A DNA stretch of 64,000 nt, from positions 124,001 to 188,000 of the forward strand of contig JADKKI010000014.1 in NCBI GenBank assembly GCA_016720595.1, read 5' to 3'. The first letter of the stretch is position 1; each line of letters starts with the position of its first letter. This document shows positions 1 to 8,606 of the stretch, piece by piece. Under the pieces are notes generated by a model, which searched no databases, was not told where the DNA came from, and worked only from the letters and a program-made list of their open reading frames with translations. The position numbers and the translations under genes are program-made. This stretch comes from Myxococcales bacterium (lineage in GTDB: Bacteria > Myxococcota_A > Polyangia > Haliangiales > Haliangiaceae).

Positions 1-456
1 ACCGCGCCCACGTACTCGATCGCCAGCAACACGATGACGCCGATCGCGGCCAACGGCGTCCCGACCCTGACCAACGGCGGCGAGCTGATCGTGCTGTTCC
101 GCTGGGACGGGGCGACCGATCTCGTCAAGGACATCGATCTCGTGGTGGCCGGCGCTGCGACCGCGGCCAATGGCCTCGTCGACAAGAGCAGCGTGGCCCA
201 GGATGGCCCCGACGCCGGGACCACGACCACGACCTACGCCGCCGATGCCCGCACCATGCTCGTCCAGGCGGGCACACCGGCATCCGGGAAGTCCACGAAG
301 CGCCTCTCGACCGAGGCCGGCCACGAGACCCAGGGTGGTGGGGGGAACGGGATCCTCGGCGACGACGAGACGTCCGAGGATACCGCCGCCACCTGGGACT
401 CGGCCGGTTTCGGCAATCCGACGCCGGGCACAGTCCCCGCAGCGCTCCAGCCCTGA
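1..456 (+). CDS. C-terminal part of a secreted lamin-tail-like protein (5' end outside window)
   Basis: The frame is open from base 1 to the stop at 454-456, so 151 C-terminal residues of a longer protein are visible. The segment runs from a hydrophobic strand (LIVLFRWDG) through IDLVV into a polar, Gly/Thr-rich end with KRLSTEAGHE and DDETSEDTAATWD. This pattern, a statement about an asset followed by R(L/I)S...G...DETSED...TW and P-T-P-G, is typical of the end of lamin-tail/secreted-nuclease-associated domains in myxobacteria; that assignment is inference. An internal ATG at 34 exists but there is no reason to prefer it over an upstream start outside the window. The next gene begins 15 bp downstream on the same strand. 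Confidence 0.6.
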   Translation, partial: TAPTYSIASNTMTPIAANGVPTLTNGGELIVLFRWDGATDLVKDIDLVVAGAATAANGLVDKSSVAQDGPDAGTTTTTYAADARTMLVQAGTPASGKSTKRLSTEAGHETQGGGGNGILGDDETSEDTAATWDSAGFGNPTPGTVPAALQP

Positions 457-471
457 GGTAAGGTCGAGCGG

Positions 472-2100
472 GTGACGCCACGCCGACGCCGCCAGCAACA
501 CCGCAAGGGGCTGCGGCTGTGGCTCGTCCCGATGGCGATCCTCGGCGGGATCGCGCTGGTCGGGTTCGCGGCGTTCTACCTGATCGATCACTACCTCACG
601 GGCGGCGTCCCGCACACCAACTACTCGGACCCGCTCGGCCGCTACGTGCGGTTCGAGCCGTCACTGATCTCCGATGCGCTCTCGGGCCTCGCCGGCATGA
701 CCGCCGCGGTGCTCGGCATCGTGATCACCGTGGTCTCGCTCCTCGTGCAGCTGACCTCCGATCGGTACACCGGCGTCGCGCGGATGTTCCTCCGCGATCG
801 GACCAACGTCGCGGTGATGGCGTACTACGTCATCGTCTGCGTCGTCGGCGTGTTCCTCAGCCTCTCGCTGCACTCGGAGTTCGTGCCGCGCGCCACGGTG
901 TTCGCGATGATGGCCGCCACCTGCTTCGGCATCGTGATCATGCTGCCGTACTTCGCGTACGTGTTCCGGTTCCTCGAGCCGGTCAGCCTGATCTCGCGGA
1001 TCCAGACCGAGGCGGCCGATGATCTGATGGACGCGGCGACCTCGAAGGACCTCGCGGACATCGCGATCGGTCAATCGCCCGCCGTGGTGGCCCTCGAGGA
1101 GATGACCGACATCACCTCGAACTCGATCTCGGGCAAAGACAAGATCATCGCGAGCCGCTCGGTGGATGCGATCAAGGACTTCGTCATCAACTACCTCTCG
1201 ATCAAGGGCCGCGCCGATCCGGCGTGGTTCAAGATCGGCGAGCAGATCCGCGACAACCCGGACTTCGTCGCGATGGATCCCGAATCCCTCCGCGAGCTCG
1301 AGGCGGATCACACCTGGCTCGAGTGGAAGGCGCTGCGCCAGTACCTCGGCATCTACGCCGAGGCCCAGGGCGAGATGCCCGACATCAACTACCTGATCGC
1401 GATCGACACGCGCTACGTCGGCGAGGCCGCCCTCGCGAAGGGCGATCGCGCCGTGGTGGAGCTCGCGTTCCGGTTCATGAACAGCTACCTGCGCGCCGCG
1501 CTCAACGCCCGCGCCGTGCGCACCGCGTACAACGTGATGAACCAGTACCGGCTGCTCGTCGAGAGCATGATCAAGGGCCGCGCGGACGATCTCGCGATCG
1601 CCGGCGTGAAGCACATGATCTACTACGGCCGCACGAGCTACGACATGCAGCTCGGGTTCGTCACCGAGACCGTCGCGTACGACGTGTCCGCGCTGTGCGA
1701 GTTCGCGCACTCGCAGAAGCACGACCACGATCTCGACGACAAGATGCTGGCGATGTTCCTCGAGCTCGATCAGCCGCTGCGCCTCAAGCGCCAGGAATCG
1801 GGCCTCCAGGGCATCCGCAAGGCGCAGATCAAGCTCGCCTGCTACTACCTCGCGAGCGGCGCGGACGAACGGGCGCACAAGATCGCGATGGACATGGCCG
1901 GCGAGGATCGCGATCGGCTGAAGTCGATCCGCGAGCAGCTCGGGCGCGTCGAGTCCAAGGAGTTCTGGGAGATCATCGATCGCGGCCGCAACTTCGAGTA
2001 CATGCCGCCCAAGCAGCGCGAGCAGATGGACAAGTTCTTCGCGCTCCTGCCGCAGGTCGTGCCGCCCGCGCCGCAGACCCGGCCGCCGACCGGGCCGTGA
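472..2100 (+). CDS. DUF2254 family membrane protein
   Basis: A 542-residue predicted inner-membrane protein. The basic start (about ten Arg/Lys/Gln residues) is followed by a membrane segment at about 19-40, a second at about 72-92 (SGLAGMTAAVLGIVITVVSL), and two more at about 117-170. The motif LVQLTSDRYTGVARMFLRD after the second segment matches the DUF2254 (predicted membrane protein) family, whose function is unknown. The C-terminal 370 residues are soluble and helical, and end in a Pro-rich tail. The GTG at 472 is preceded by a GAGG-containing stretch and lies just after the previous gene's stop, so the two may be cotranscribed. The gene converges on the phosphohexomutase gene with 11 bp between stops. 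Confidence 0.8.
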   Translation: MTPRRRRQQHRKGLRLWLVPMAILGGIALVGFAAFYLIDHYLTGGVPHTNYSDPLGRYVRFEPSLISDALSGLAGMTAAVLGIVITVVSLLVQLTSDRYTGVARMFLRDRTNVAVMAYYVIVCVVGVFLSLSLHSEFVPRATVFAMMAATCFGIVIMLPYFAYVFRFLEPVSLISRIQTEAADDLMDAATSKDLADIAIGQSPAVVALEEMTDITSNSISGKDKIIASRSVDAIKDFVINYLSIKGRADPAWFKIGEQIRDNPDFVAMDPESLRELEADHTWLEWKALRQYLGIYAEAQGEMPDINYLIAIDTRYVGEAALAKGDRAVVELAFRFMNSYLRAALNARAVRTAYNVMNQYRLLVESMIKGRADDLAIAGVKHMIYYGRTSYDMQLGFVTETVAYDVSALCEFAHSQKHDHDLDDKMLAMFLELDQPLRLKRQESGLQGIRKAQIKLACYYLASGADERAHKIAMDMAGEDRDRLKSIREQLGRVESKEFWEIIDRGRNFEYMPPKQREQMDKFFALLPQVVPPAPQTRPPTGP

Positions 2101-2111
2101 GGCTCTCCGCC

Positions 2112-3839
2112 TCAGCCCATCAGCTTCTGGTGCGCGTCGCGGAGCTTGGCCAGCTCGGCGAGACCGCGGGTGCGGGCCTCGGCCATCGGCTCGGTGGCGC
2201 CCACGGTGACGCGGACCTCGTAGTAGCTCTTGAGCTTGGGCTCGGTGCCGCTCGGCCGCATGATCACGCGGCGCCCACCGTCGAGCTTGAACACGAGCAC
2301 GTCGCTCGGCGGCAGGCCGCCTTCGCCCTGCGCGAGGTCCACCACGGTGTCGACGCGATGGCCGGCCAGCTCCTTGGGGGGCGCGCCGCGGAACTTCGCC
2401 ATCGCTCCCTTGATCTGCGCCATGCCCTCGGCGCCTGGCTTGGTCAGCGACACCTGCTCGGTGACGAACAGGCCCACGCGCCGGTAGATGTCATCCAGGT
2501 GCTCGAGCACGCTCTTGCCGCGGGCGCGGTTCCACACCGTCAGCTCGGCGAACAGCAGGCACGCCGAGACCCCGTCCTTGTCACGCACGAGCGGGCCCAC
2601 GGAGTACCCGAGCGCCTCCTCGTACCCCATCACGAACCGGCCGTGATGCTTGGCCTCGTACTCCATCGCGGCGTTGCCGATCCACTTGAAGCCGGTGAGC
2701 GTCTCGCGGTAGTCGGCGCCGGCCTCCTTCGCGAGGAAGCCGAGCAGCTGCGAGGACACGATCGTGGTGGCGACCATCCGCTTGTCCCTGGGGGACACGG
2801 TCAGGAGGTAGTCCGCGAGCAGCGCGCCCACCTGATCGCCGGAGAGCACGCGGTAGCCCGCGCCGTCGGGGACGGCCACGCACAGCCGATCCGCATCGGG
2901 ATCGTTGGCGAGCACGAGCTCTGCCTTGACCTCGGCGGCCAGCGCGAGCACGCGATCCATCGCGCCCTTCTCCTCGGGGTTCGGGAACGCCACGGTGGGG
3001 AAGTCCGGATCAGGCTCGCGCTGCGACTTCTCGGTGTGGAGCTTGGGGAACCCGCCGAGCTTCATCGCGCCCTCGACGGAGAGCGCCCCCACGCCGTGCA
3101 GCGGCGTGTACGCCACCACGAGGGAGGTGCCATCGAGCTCGGGGTGCTCGCGCAGCGCGACGACCTTGGCGAGGTAGTCATCGTGCACGTTCTCGCCGAG
3201 GTCGATCACGAGGCCGTTGCGGCGGAGTTCGTCGAGCTCGGGCATGGCGAGCTCGTCGCTCCGGCCGATCGTCTCGATCGTCTTCGCGATCCCCGTGTCG
3301 TGTGGCGGGATGATCTGCGCGCCGTTGCCCCAGTAGACCTTGTAGCCGTTGTACGCGGGCGGGTTGTGGCTCGCGGTGACCATCACGCCGGCGCACGCGC
3401 GCTTGTCGGTCACGGCCCACGCGGTGGTGGGCGTGGGCCACGGGCGATGCGCGAGGTAGACCTTGATGCCCATGCCACCGAGCACGCGCGCGGTGTCCTC
3501 GGCGAACACGCGCGAGTTGTGACGCGCATCGTGGCCGATCACCACGCCGCTGCGCTTCGCCTCGGGGACGTTCGCGAGCAGGTACGCCCCGAGTCCCGCG
3601 GAGACCTTGCGGACCAGCACGCGGTTCATCCGCTGTGGGCCCGCGCCGAGGATGCCGCGGAGGCCCGCGGTGCCGAACTCGAGCGATCCGGTGAACCGCT
3701 CGGCGAGATCTTTCAGGGCCGCCGGATCCGCCTTCTCGGCCGCGGCGACAAGCTCGCGCAGCTCCTTGGCGGTGATCGGATCGGGGTCCTCGGCGAGCCA
3801 CGCATTCGCGGCGGTAACGTGCGGGTTCGGTTCCGACAT
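2112..3839 (-). CDS. phosphoglucomutase/phosphomannomutase (alpha-D-phosphohexomutase)
   Basis: A 575-residue enzyme that moves phosphate between C1 and C6 of a hexose through a phosphoserine, feeding cell-wall and storage polysaccharide synthesis. All four family signatures are visible: the phosphoserine loop TASHNPPAYNGYK, the Mg-binding loop DPDADRL, the sugar-specificity loop GYEEALGYSV and the phosphate-binding loop RPSGTEPK. Length fits the long PgcA/PGM2-type branch. The frame is open a further 54 codons upstream, but that part lies over the end of the mlaC-like gene; the ATG at 3839, beginning MSEPNPHVTAA, is the natural start. It lies 29 bp downstream of the mlaC-like gene on the same strand, so it may be the last gene of a TolC-MlaC-mutase unit. 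Confidence 0.92.
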   Translation of the reverse strand: MSEPNPHVTAANAWLAEDPDPITAKELRELVAAAEKADPAALKDLAERFTGSLEFGTAGLRGILGAGPQRMNRVLVRKVSAGLGAYLLANVPEAKRSGVVIGHDARHNSRVFAEDTARVLGGMGIKVYLAHRPWPTPTTAWAVTDKRACAGVMVTASHNPPAYNGYKVYWGNGAQIIPPHDTGIAKTIETIGRSDELAMPELDELRRNGLVIDLGENVHDDYLAKVVALREHPELDGTSLVVAYTPLHGVGALSVEGAMKLGGFPKLHTEKSQREPDPDFPTVAFPNPEEKGAMDRVLALAAEVKAELVLANDPDADRLCVAVPDGAGYRVLSGDQVGALLADYLLTVSPRDKRMVATTIVSSQLLGFLAKEAGADYRETLTGFKWIGNAAMEYEAKHHGRFVMGYEEALGYSVGPLVRDKDGVSACLLFAELTVWNRARGKSVLEHLDDIYRRVGLFVTEQVSLTKPGAEGMAQIKGAMAKFRGAPPKELAGHRVDTVVDLAQGEGGLPPSDVLVFKLDGGRRVIMRPSGTEPKLKSYYEVRVTVGATEPMAEARTRGLAELAKLRDAHQKLMG

Positions 3840-3868
3840 CGGTCGGACGATACCGCCGCCGCCAGATC

Positions 3869-4522
3869 CTAGGTCCCGGTGGAGGCCTGCTTCTTCTTCA
3901 TCTTCGCGATCAGGCCCGGGAACCCGTCCTTGGCGATGATCTTGTTGAACATCACCCGGTAGTTCTCCACCAGGCCCACGCCGTCGGTCTTGACATCCCA
4001 CGCCCGCAACTTGTCACCGTCCTTCACGAGGACGTAGTCGATCGCGATCGTGAACGGCCGACCCTTGCGCTCGGACTTGACCGTCGTCGAGACGATGATG
4101 TTGCTGTCCTTGTCCGACGTCTCGCCGCCGTAGACGATGTCGTACTTGACGTTGGAGCGTAGCCCGCGGACGTAGTTGTCCTCGATCAGCGCGCGGAGCA
4201 GCCCCTGGAACTCGTCCTGCTGCGGCTTGGTCAGCTTGGCCCAGTTGTCGGCCATGGCGCGCTTGCCCAGCTGGTCGATGTCGAGGAACCCGCGGACGCT
4301 CTCGGTGACCTTCTTGGCCAGCGCCTTCTCCTCGGGAGAGCCGGCCGTGACCTTCTGCTTGAGCAGGCTCGCGAACGTCTCGTTGACGGCCTTGACCGCG
4401 GTGGTGCCAGGTCCTGCCTTGGCGGGCGCGGCCTGCTTGGCCGCGTCCTTGGCCACCTCAGGGCCGGCGAGGGCCACGGGGACGGTCGCGGTCATCAGCA
4501 AGGTGACGATCAGGCGCTTCAT
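3869..4522 (-). CDS. mlaC: MlaC-like phospholipid-binding periplasmic protein
   Basis: 217 residues with a Sec signal peptide (about 1-19, ending in ALAG) and then the MlaC/Ttg2 fold. Recognisable parts are RGFLDIDQLGKRAM, a run TKPQQDEFQGLLRALIEDNYVRGL, and the C-terminal WDVKTDGVGLVENYRVMFNKII segment that closes the lipid pocket. MlaC carries phospholipid across the periplasm between the outer membrane and the MlaFEDB transporter. No mlaA, D, E or F gene is nearby, so this is a lone copy whose partner may be the TolC family gene just upstream. The start is set by an AAGGAG ribosome site seven bases before the ATG, lying inside the end of the TolC gene; the intergenic gap is 3 bp, implying cotranscription. 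Confidence 0.85.
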   Translation of the reverse strand: MKRLIVTLLMTATVPVALAGPEVAKDAAKQAAPAKAGPGTTAVKAVNETFASLLKQKVTAGSPEEKALAKKVTESVRGFLDIDQLGKRAMADNWAKLTKPQQDEFQGLLRALIEDNYVRGLRSNVKYDIVYGGETSDKDSNIIVSTTVKSERKGRPFTIAIDYVLVKDGDKLRAWDVKTDGVGLVENYRVMFNKIIAKDGFPGLIAKMKKKQASTGT

Positions 4523-4525
4523 GAG

Positions 4526-5851
4526 TCACTCCTTGGGACGGGGGCCCCCGGCCCGGAATTCACCGGAGGCGCGGCCGAGGCGTACCACGGCCACGTTCCA
4601 TTGAAAGACGGCTTGTGCCCACCGGGCCCGCATCCCGAACCACGCGATGTACGCATCTGCCAGGTCCTTTGCTTCACCGGTGCCGATCGCCTGGGCTTGC
4701 AGGACCGACGCCAACCAGGTGCGTGCCGCTTTTTCCCCGTCTGCCGCTGCGGCGACCTTGGCGTGGGACGCCGCGACCTCGGCGAGGGCGGTCTGGGCGT
4801 CATAGCTCGCCCCCATCGCCGCGAGTGCGGACTGGGCGCGGGCCTTGTGCGCCTCCGCACGCGCGCGGTCAGCCCGCGCCTTGATCGTCCACGGCTCCAT
4901 CGTCCACTGCAGGGCGAGCACCAGGCCCGCGCCGCTGCGGTTGTACGGATCGTTGGCGAACGTGCTCGGAGGATCGTCCACGCCCTGCGCGCGCGCGATC
5001 ACGGCGGAGCCCACGAGCGCCACGTCGGGGTAGTACTGGCTGGTCGCCATCTTCGCGAGCTCGTCGGCCGCGGTGGCACCGGATCGTGCGGCGACCGCCT
5101 GCGGACGACGATCGCCGCTGGCGACGGCGGGCACCGCGTGATCGATCGCGGCGAGCTCGTCCTTGTCGACATCTGCGTCGGGGATCCCCACGAGCGCGCG
5201 CAGCCCGGCGAGGGCCTGCAGCTCGCCCATCTGCGCATCGGCGCGCTGGACCTTGGCCTCGGCGAGCAGCACCGCGATCCGCTGGCGATCCTGGATCGAG
5301 ACCTCGGGCGCATCGGCGGCCTTGTCGTCGATGCCCTTCAGCGCCTTCGCGACCTCGTCGATGCCATCGTCGAGCATGTACCCGAGCTCGCGCGCGACCT
5401 TGACGCCCCAGTACGCGCGGGCGGCATCGACGGCGAGATCACCGGCGGTCTCGTCGGCGAGGGCCTGCTGCGCATCGAGGCCTGCTCGCGCCGCGCGACG
5501 GGCGTGGGTGATCTTGCCGAACGTGTAGAGCGGCTGCGTGACATCGAGCTGCGCGCTGCCGAACACGCCGCTGAACTTGAACGCGTAGTTCTGGGGGCTG
5601 GTCTGGGTGCAATCGGCGTTATCGCAGGTGATCTCCGGAGACAGCGTGGCGAACGCGGTCGCCTTGATCCGCGGCAGCCGGGCGGCATCCGCCTCGTCGA
5701 TCCGGGCGGCGGCCGCGGCGCGATCTCCCTCGGCCATCTGGGCCTTGGGGCTCAAAAGGGCCTTGGCGATCACCTCCGCCAGCGTGAGGCGGGGGCCCTC
5801 GGCGGCCGCCACGGCGGGGAGGCACAGGATCGCGATCACGAGCGTGCGCAT
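4526..5851 (-). CDS. TolC family outer membrane efflux protein
   Basis: 441 residues with a short signal peptide (ending AVAAAEG) followed by LTLAEVIAKAL, the usual opening of OEP/TolC proteins. Two long Ala/Asp/Gln-rich helical regions (about 40-220 and 240-420) each contain the alternating pattern of TolC coiled-coil helices, separated by strand-rich segments such as YAFKFSGVFGSAQLDVTQPLYTFGK and SGAGLVLALQWTMEPW. Such trimeric channels connect inner-membrane exporters to the outside. It is the first gene of a unit with the MlaC-like protein, which suggests lipid or envelope-related export rather than drug efflux; that role is inference. It is divergent from the gene at 5904 with 52 bp between starts. 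Confidence 0.87.
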   Translation of the reverse strand: MRTLVIAILCLPAVAAAEGPRLTLAEVIAKALLSPKAQMAEGDRAAAAARIDEADAARLPRIKATAFATLSPEITCDNADCTQTSPQNYAFKFSGVFGSAQLDVTQPLYTFGKITHARRAARAGLDAQQALADETAGDLAVDAARAYWGVKVARELGYMLDDGIDEVAKALKGIDDKAADAPEVSIQDRQRIAVLLAEAKVQRADAQMGELQALAGLRALVGIPDADVDKDELAAIDHAVPAVASGDRRPQAVAARSGATAADELAKMATSQYYPDVALVGSAVIARAQGVDDPPSTFANDPYNRSGAGLVLALQWTMEPWTIKARADRARAEAHKARAQSALAAMGASYDAQTALAEVAASHAKVAAAADGEKAARTWLASVLQAQAIGTGEAKDLADAYIAWFGMRARWAQAVFQWNVAVVRLGRASGEFRAGGPRPKE

Positions 5852-5903
5852 CCGAGCGTTCTACTACACGCGGCGGGGCGTGGTGGGATAGCCTCCGAGA
5901 ACC

Positions 5904-7061
5904 GTGCCCCGGATCTCGCCGACGAGCCTCGTCCTCTGTGCCCTCGCCCTCGTGGCGACGCGCGCGGCGGCTGATCCGGCGGGCGAGCAGCTGTTCCGCG
6001 ATGGCAGGGAGCTGCTCAAGCAGGGCAAGGTCGATCTGGCCTGCGAGAAGTTTCAGCAGAGCCGCGAGGTCGAGGCAAAGGTCGGCACGCTCTTGAACCT
6101 CGGGGATTGTCGGGAGCGCCAAGGCAAGCTGGCCACGGCGTGGGATGTGTTCCTCGAGGCGAAATCTCTCGCCGCGATGCAGAAGGATCCGCGCGCCGCC
6201 GAGGCCGAGCGGCGCGCCAACGCGATCGTGGGCCAGCGCGCGTTCCTCACCGTGGCGGTGGCACCGGATCATCGGGTCCCCGGCCTGGTGGTCACGCGCA
6301 ACGGAGCCGAGGTCCCACCCGCGACGTGGGATCAGGCGCTGCCGATCGATCCGGGCAGCTACGTGTTCGAGGCCAAGGCCCAGGGCTACGCACCCGCGAT
6401 CGTGAAGGTCGAGATCGCACCGCGTGGACGAGGCACGGCCACCGTGCCCGCGCTGACCAAGCTCGCCGTCGCAGTCACTCCGGTGGAGCCACCGGTCACG
6501 CCCGTGGTGACGCCGGATCCCGGTCGGCTCGAGACCCGTCATGTGGATCCGGTGGTGCCCAACGGGCCGCCCACGCCTTCTGCGGGCTGGAAGATCGATC
6601 CGCCGCTGGGCCGTGGGGCGCTCGGCGTGGCGCTCGGTGCCACCTCGGATGGAGACCTCACGCCGGGACTCCGCGCGATCGTCCAGACCGAGGCCGGCCC
6701 GGGCGCGATCCGGGGCGTGTTCAACATGCAGTACGTCCGCGTGCCGCACGACCCGAGCTACTCCGGCGATAACTCGAATCAGTTCGCGTTTGGCCTCGGG
6801 CTCGATTACCTCGTTGCCTGGAAGCCGGGCTTCGCGTCCGCCGCTGGCATCGGCGTGGGGCTCGATCTGTTCACGGGTGGTTACGACAACAATGGCGGGA
6901 CCGCCGATCCGTCGGTCGGGCTGTGGAAGGCCGTGCGCATGAGCCCGATCATCGCGCGGCTTCGAGGCAAGCCCGTCGAGCTCGGCCTGCACGCGGTGAT
7001 CATCGTGCAATCGCACCCAGTGCTGGTCGCCACCGCGGCCGTCGATTGGTTCTTCTGGTGA
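5904..7061 (+). CDS. secreted protein with TPR-like N-terminus and outer-membrane-like C-terminus
   Basis: 385 residues from a GTG start. A signal peptide (about 1-22) is followed by the myxobacterial motif EQLFRDGRELLKQGKVDLACEKFQQS, then a second helical repeat ending near residue 115: a TPR-like unit. Residues about 115-190 form a small beta domain of PEGA type (VPGLVVTRNGAEV, GSYVFEAKAQGY). After a Pro/Val linker, residues 220-385 have alternating strands and aromatic residues (FAFGLGLDYLVAWKPGFASAAGIGVGLDLF) and end in WFFW, as in outer-membrane beta barrels. Function is unknown. The Ser/Thr kinase gene starts 7 bp downstream on the same strand; the TPR/PEGA plus kinase pairing is common in this group. 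Confidence 0.7.
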   Translation: MPRISPTSLVLCALALVATRAAADPAGEQLFRDGRELLKQGKVDLACEKFQQSREVEAKVGTLLNLGDCRERQGKLATAWDVFLEAKSLAAMQKDPRAAEAERRANAIVGQRAFLTVAVAPDHRVPGLVVTRNGAEVPPATWDQALPIDPGSYVFEAKAQGYAPAIVKVEIAPRGRGTATVPALTKLAVAVTPVEPPVTPVVTPDPGRLETRHVDPVVPNGPPTPSAGWKIDPPLGRGALGVALGATSDGDLTPGLRAIVQTEAGPGAIRGVFNMQYVRVPHDPSYSGDNSNQFAFGLGLDYLVAWKPGFASAAGIGVGLDLFTGGYDNNGGTADPSVGLWKAVRMSPIIARLRGKPVELGLHAVIIVQSHPVLVATAAVDWFFW

Positions 7062-7068
7062 ACCTTCG

Positions 7069-8364
7069 ATGATCGGCGAGACGTTCGGGAACTACCGGCT
7101 CGTCGCGGAGCTCGGCTCGGGTGGGATGGGCGCGGTGTGGCTCGCGGAGCACACGATGCTCGGCAGCAAGGTGGCGATCAAGGTGCTGCGGCCCGAGCTC
7201 TCGCAGAACCAGGGGATCGTGCAGCGGTTCTTCGACGAGGCGCGCGCGGCCAGCCGCGTCAACCACCCGAACATCGTCTCGGTGGTCGATTTCGGCTGGC
7301 AGCAAAGCACCGCGTATCTGGTGATGGAGCACCTCCAGGGCCAGACCGTGACGCGCGCGATCTATCAGACCGGACGCGTGGCACCCGAGCGCGCGCTGTT
7401 CATCGTGCGCGAGGCGGCGGTCGCGATGGCGGCGGCGCACGCGGTGCAGATCATCCACCGCGATCTCAAGCCCGATAACATCTTCCTGGTTCCGGATCTG
7501 AGCGGTGGCGAGCGCGTGAAGGTCCTCGATTTCGGGATCGCGAAGCTCCTCGGCGATAGCGAGCCGGGCCACAACCTGACGCAGACCGGGATGATCATGG
7601 GGACGCCGGCGTACATGTCTCCCGAGCAGTGCCGCGGGGCAGGGCGCGTGGATCACCGCACGGACATCTACGCGCTCGGCTGCGTGCTGTTCCACCTGCT
7701 CACCGGGCGGACGCCGTTCGTGGCAGCGACGCCGGGTGATCTGATCGCATCGCACCTCACGGTGCCGCCGCCCGCTCCGAGCTCGGTGACCACCGGCATC
7801 TCGCCCGAGCTCGATGCGCTGGTGCTGCGCTGCCTCGCCAAGGAGCTCGATCAGCGGATCTCGACGATGCCCGAGCTGATCGAAGCGATCGATGCGCTGC
7901 TCGCCGCGCCTTCGCAGCTGCACGCCACGATCGCGCTCCCGCCGCCCGTTGCGCCGGTGCCGGTGCCGGTGCCGGCCGTGGGCACCACGATGGCGAGCAG
8001 CGCGGGGGAAGTGCAGCGCGGTGCGCCGGCCTGGCGCGGAGGGCTGATCATCGGTGCGTTCGCGGTGCTCGGCGGAGTGATCGCGGTGATCGCGATGCTC
8101 AGCACGGGTGGTGGCAGCGAGCCCGCGAAGGCGCCGGTGGATGCGGCGATCGTGACGCCCGCTGTGCCACCCGATGCCGCCCTCGCGCCGGTCGTGGACG
8201 CCGCCGCCGCGGCTGCGGCCGTGGATGCAGGCACGCCGACGAAGGTCCCGGTGAAGAAGCCGCCGCGCCTGCCGCGCACGGGCAGCGGCGGTGGCTCGGG
8301 GAGCGACGGAGGCTCGCAGAGCGGCGGCGGCTCCGGAAGCGCGTACATGTACGAAGGCCGCTGA
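7069..8364 (+). CDS. Hanks-type Ser/Thr protein kinase with one membrane segment
   Basis: 431 residues. The kinase domain spans about 8-270: glycine loop LGSGGMGAVW, catalytic Lys in VAIKVL, the HRDLKPDN catalytic loop, the DFG metal site and GTPAYMSPEQ in the activation segment, so it should be active. A Pro/Val linker leads to a single membrane helix at about 325-345 (GLIIGAFAVLGGVIAVIAM). The tail after it is Ala/Pro/Asp-rich and ends in Gly/Ser/Asp-rich low complexity, with no sensor domain I can name. The orientation (kinase inside, tail outside) is inferred. It follows the 5904 gene by 7 bp and is probably cotranscribed with it. Confidence 0.93.
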   Translation: MIGETFGNYRLVAELGSGGMGAVWLAEHTMLGSKVAIKVLRPELSQNQGIVQRFFDEARAASRVNHPNIVSVVDFGWQQSTAYLVMEHLQGQTVTRAIYQTGRVAPERALFIVREAAVAMAAAHAVQIIHRDLKPDNIFLVPDLSGGERVKVLDFGIAKLLGDSEPGHNLTQTGMIMGTPAYMSPEQCRGAGRVDHRTDIYALGCVLFHLLTGRTPFVAATPGDLIASHLTVPPPAPSSVTTGISPELDALVLRCLAKELDQRISTMPELIEAIDALLAAPSQLHATIALPPPVAPVPVPVPAVGTTMASSAGEVQRGAPAWRGGLIIGAFAVLGGVIAVIAMLSTGGGSEPAKAPVDAAIVTPAVPPDAALAPVVDAAAAAAAVDAGTPTKVPVKKPPRLPRTGSGGGSGSDGGSQSGGGSGSAYMYEGR

Positions 8365-8440
8365 CCGCGTTCGTGGCGGGGCTGGGCACCGAGGTCAGCG
8401 CAGCTCGGCGGAGACGGAGGTGACAGCGGCGGCAGCGCGG

Positions 8441-8600
8441 CACGAGCGAGGTCGGCGCCGCACGAGCGAGGTCATCGCGGCGCGAGCGAGGTCGGCGCGG
8501 CACGAGCGAGGTCGGCGCGGCACGAGCGAGGTCGGCGCGGCACGAGCGAGGTCGGCGCGGCACGAGCGAGGTCGGCGCGGCGCGAGCGAGGTCGGCGCGA
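8441..8600. repeat. eight tandem copies of a 20-bp unit
   Basis: The unit is CACGAGCGAGGTCGGCGCGG, repeated head to tail eight times with no spacer. The copies at 8501-8580 are identical; those at 8441, 8461, 8481 and 8581 differ by one to four bases (for example CGCGAGCGAG at the start or GTCATCGCGG at the end). It lies between the convergent ends of the kinase gene (stop 8364) and the glycosyltransferase gene (stop 8607) and encodes nothing convincing. The identity of the middle copies points to recent slippage. Confidence 0.95.
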
Positions 8601-8606
8601 CAGCGA

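Noticed and set aside
1224..3872. An 882-codon open frame on the plus strand
   Set aside because: It covers the DUF2254 gene out of frame and the phosphohexomutase gene antisense; both of those have family motifs.
8441..8600. Possible CRISPR array
   Set aside because: The 20-bp copies follow each other directly without unique spacers and no cas gene is near.
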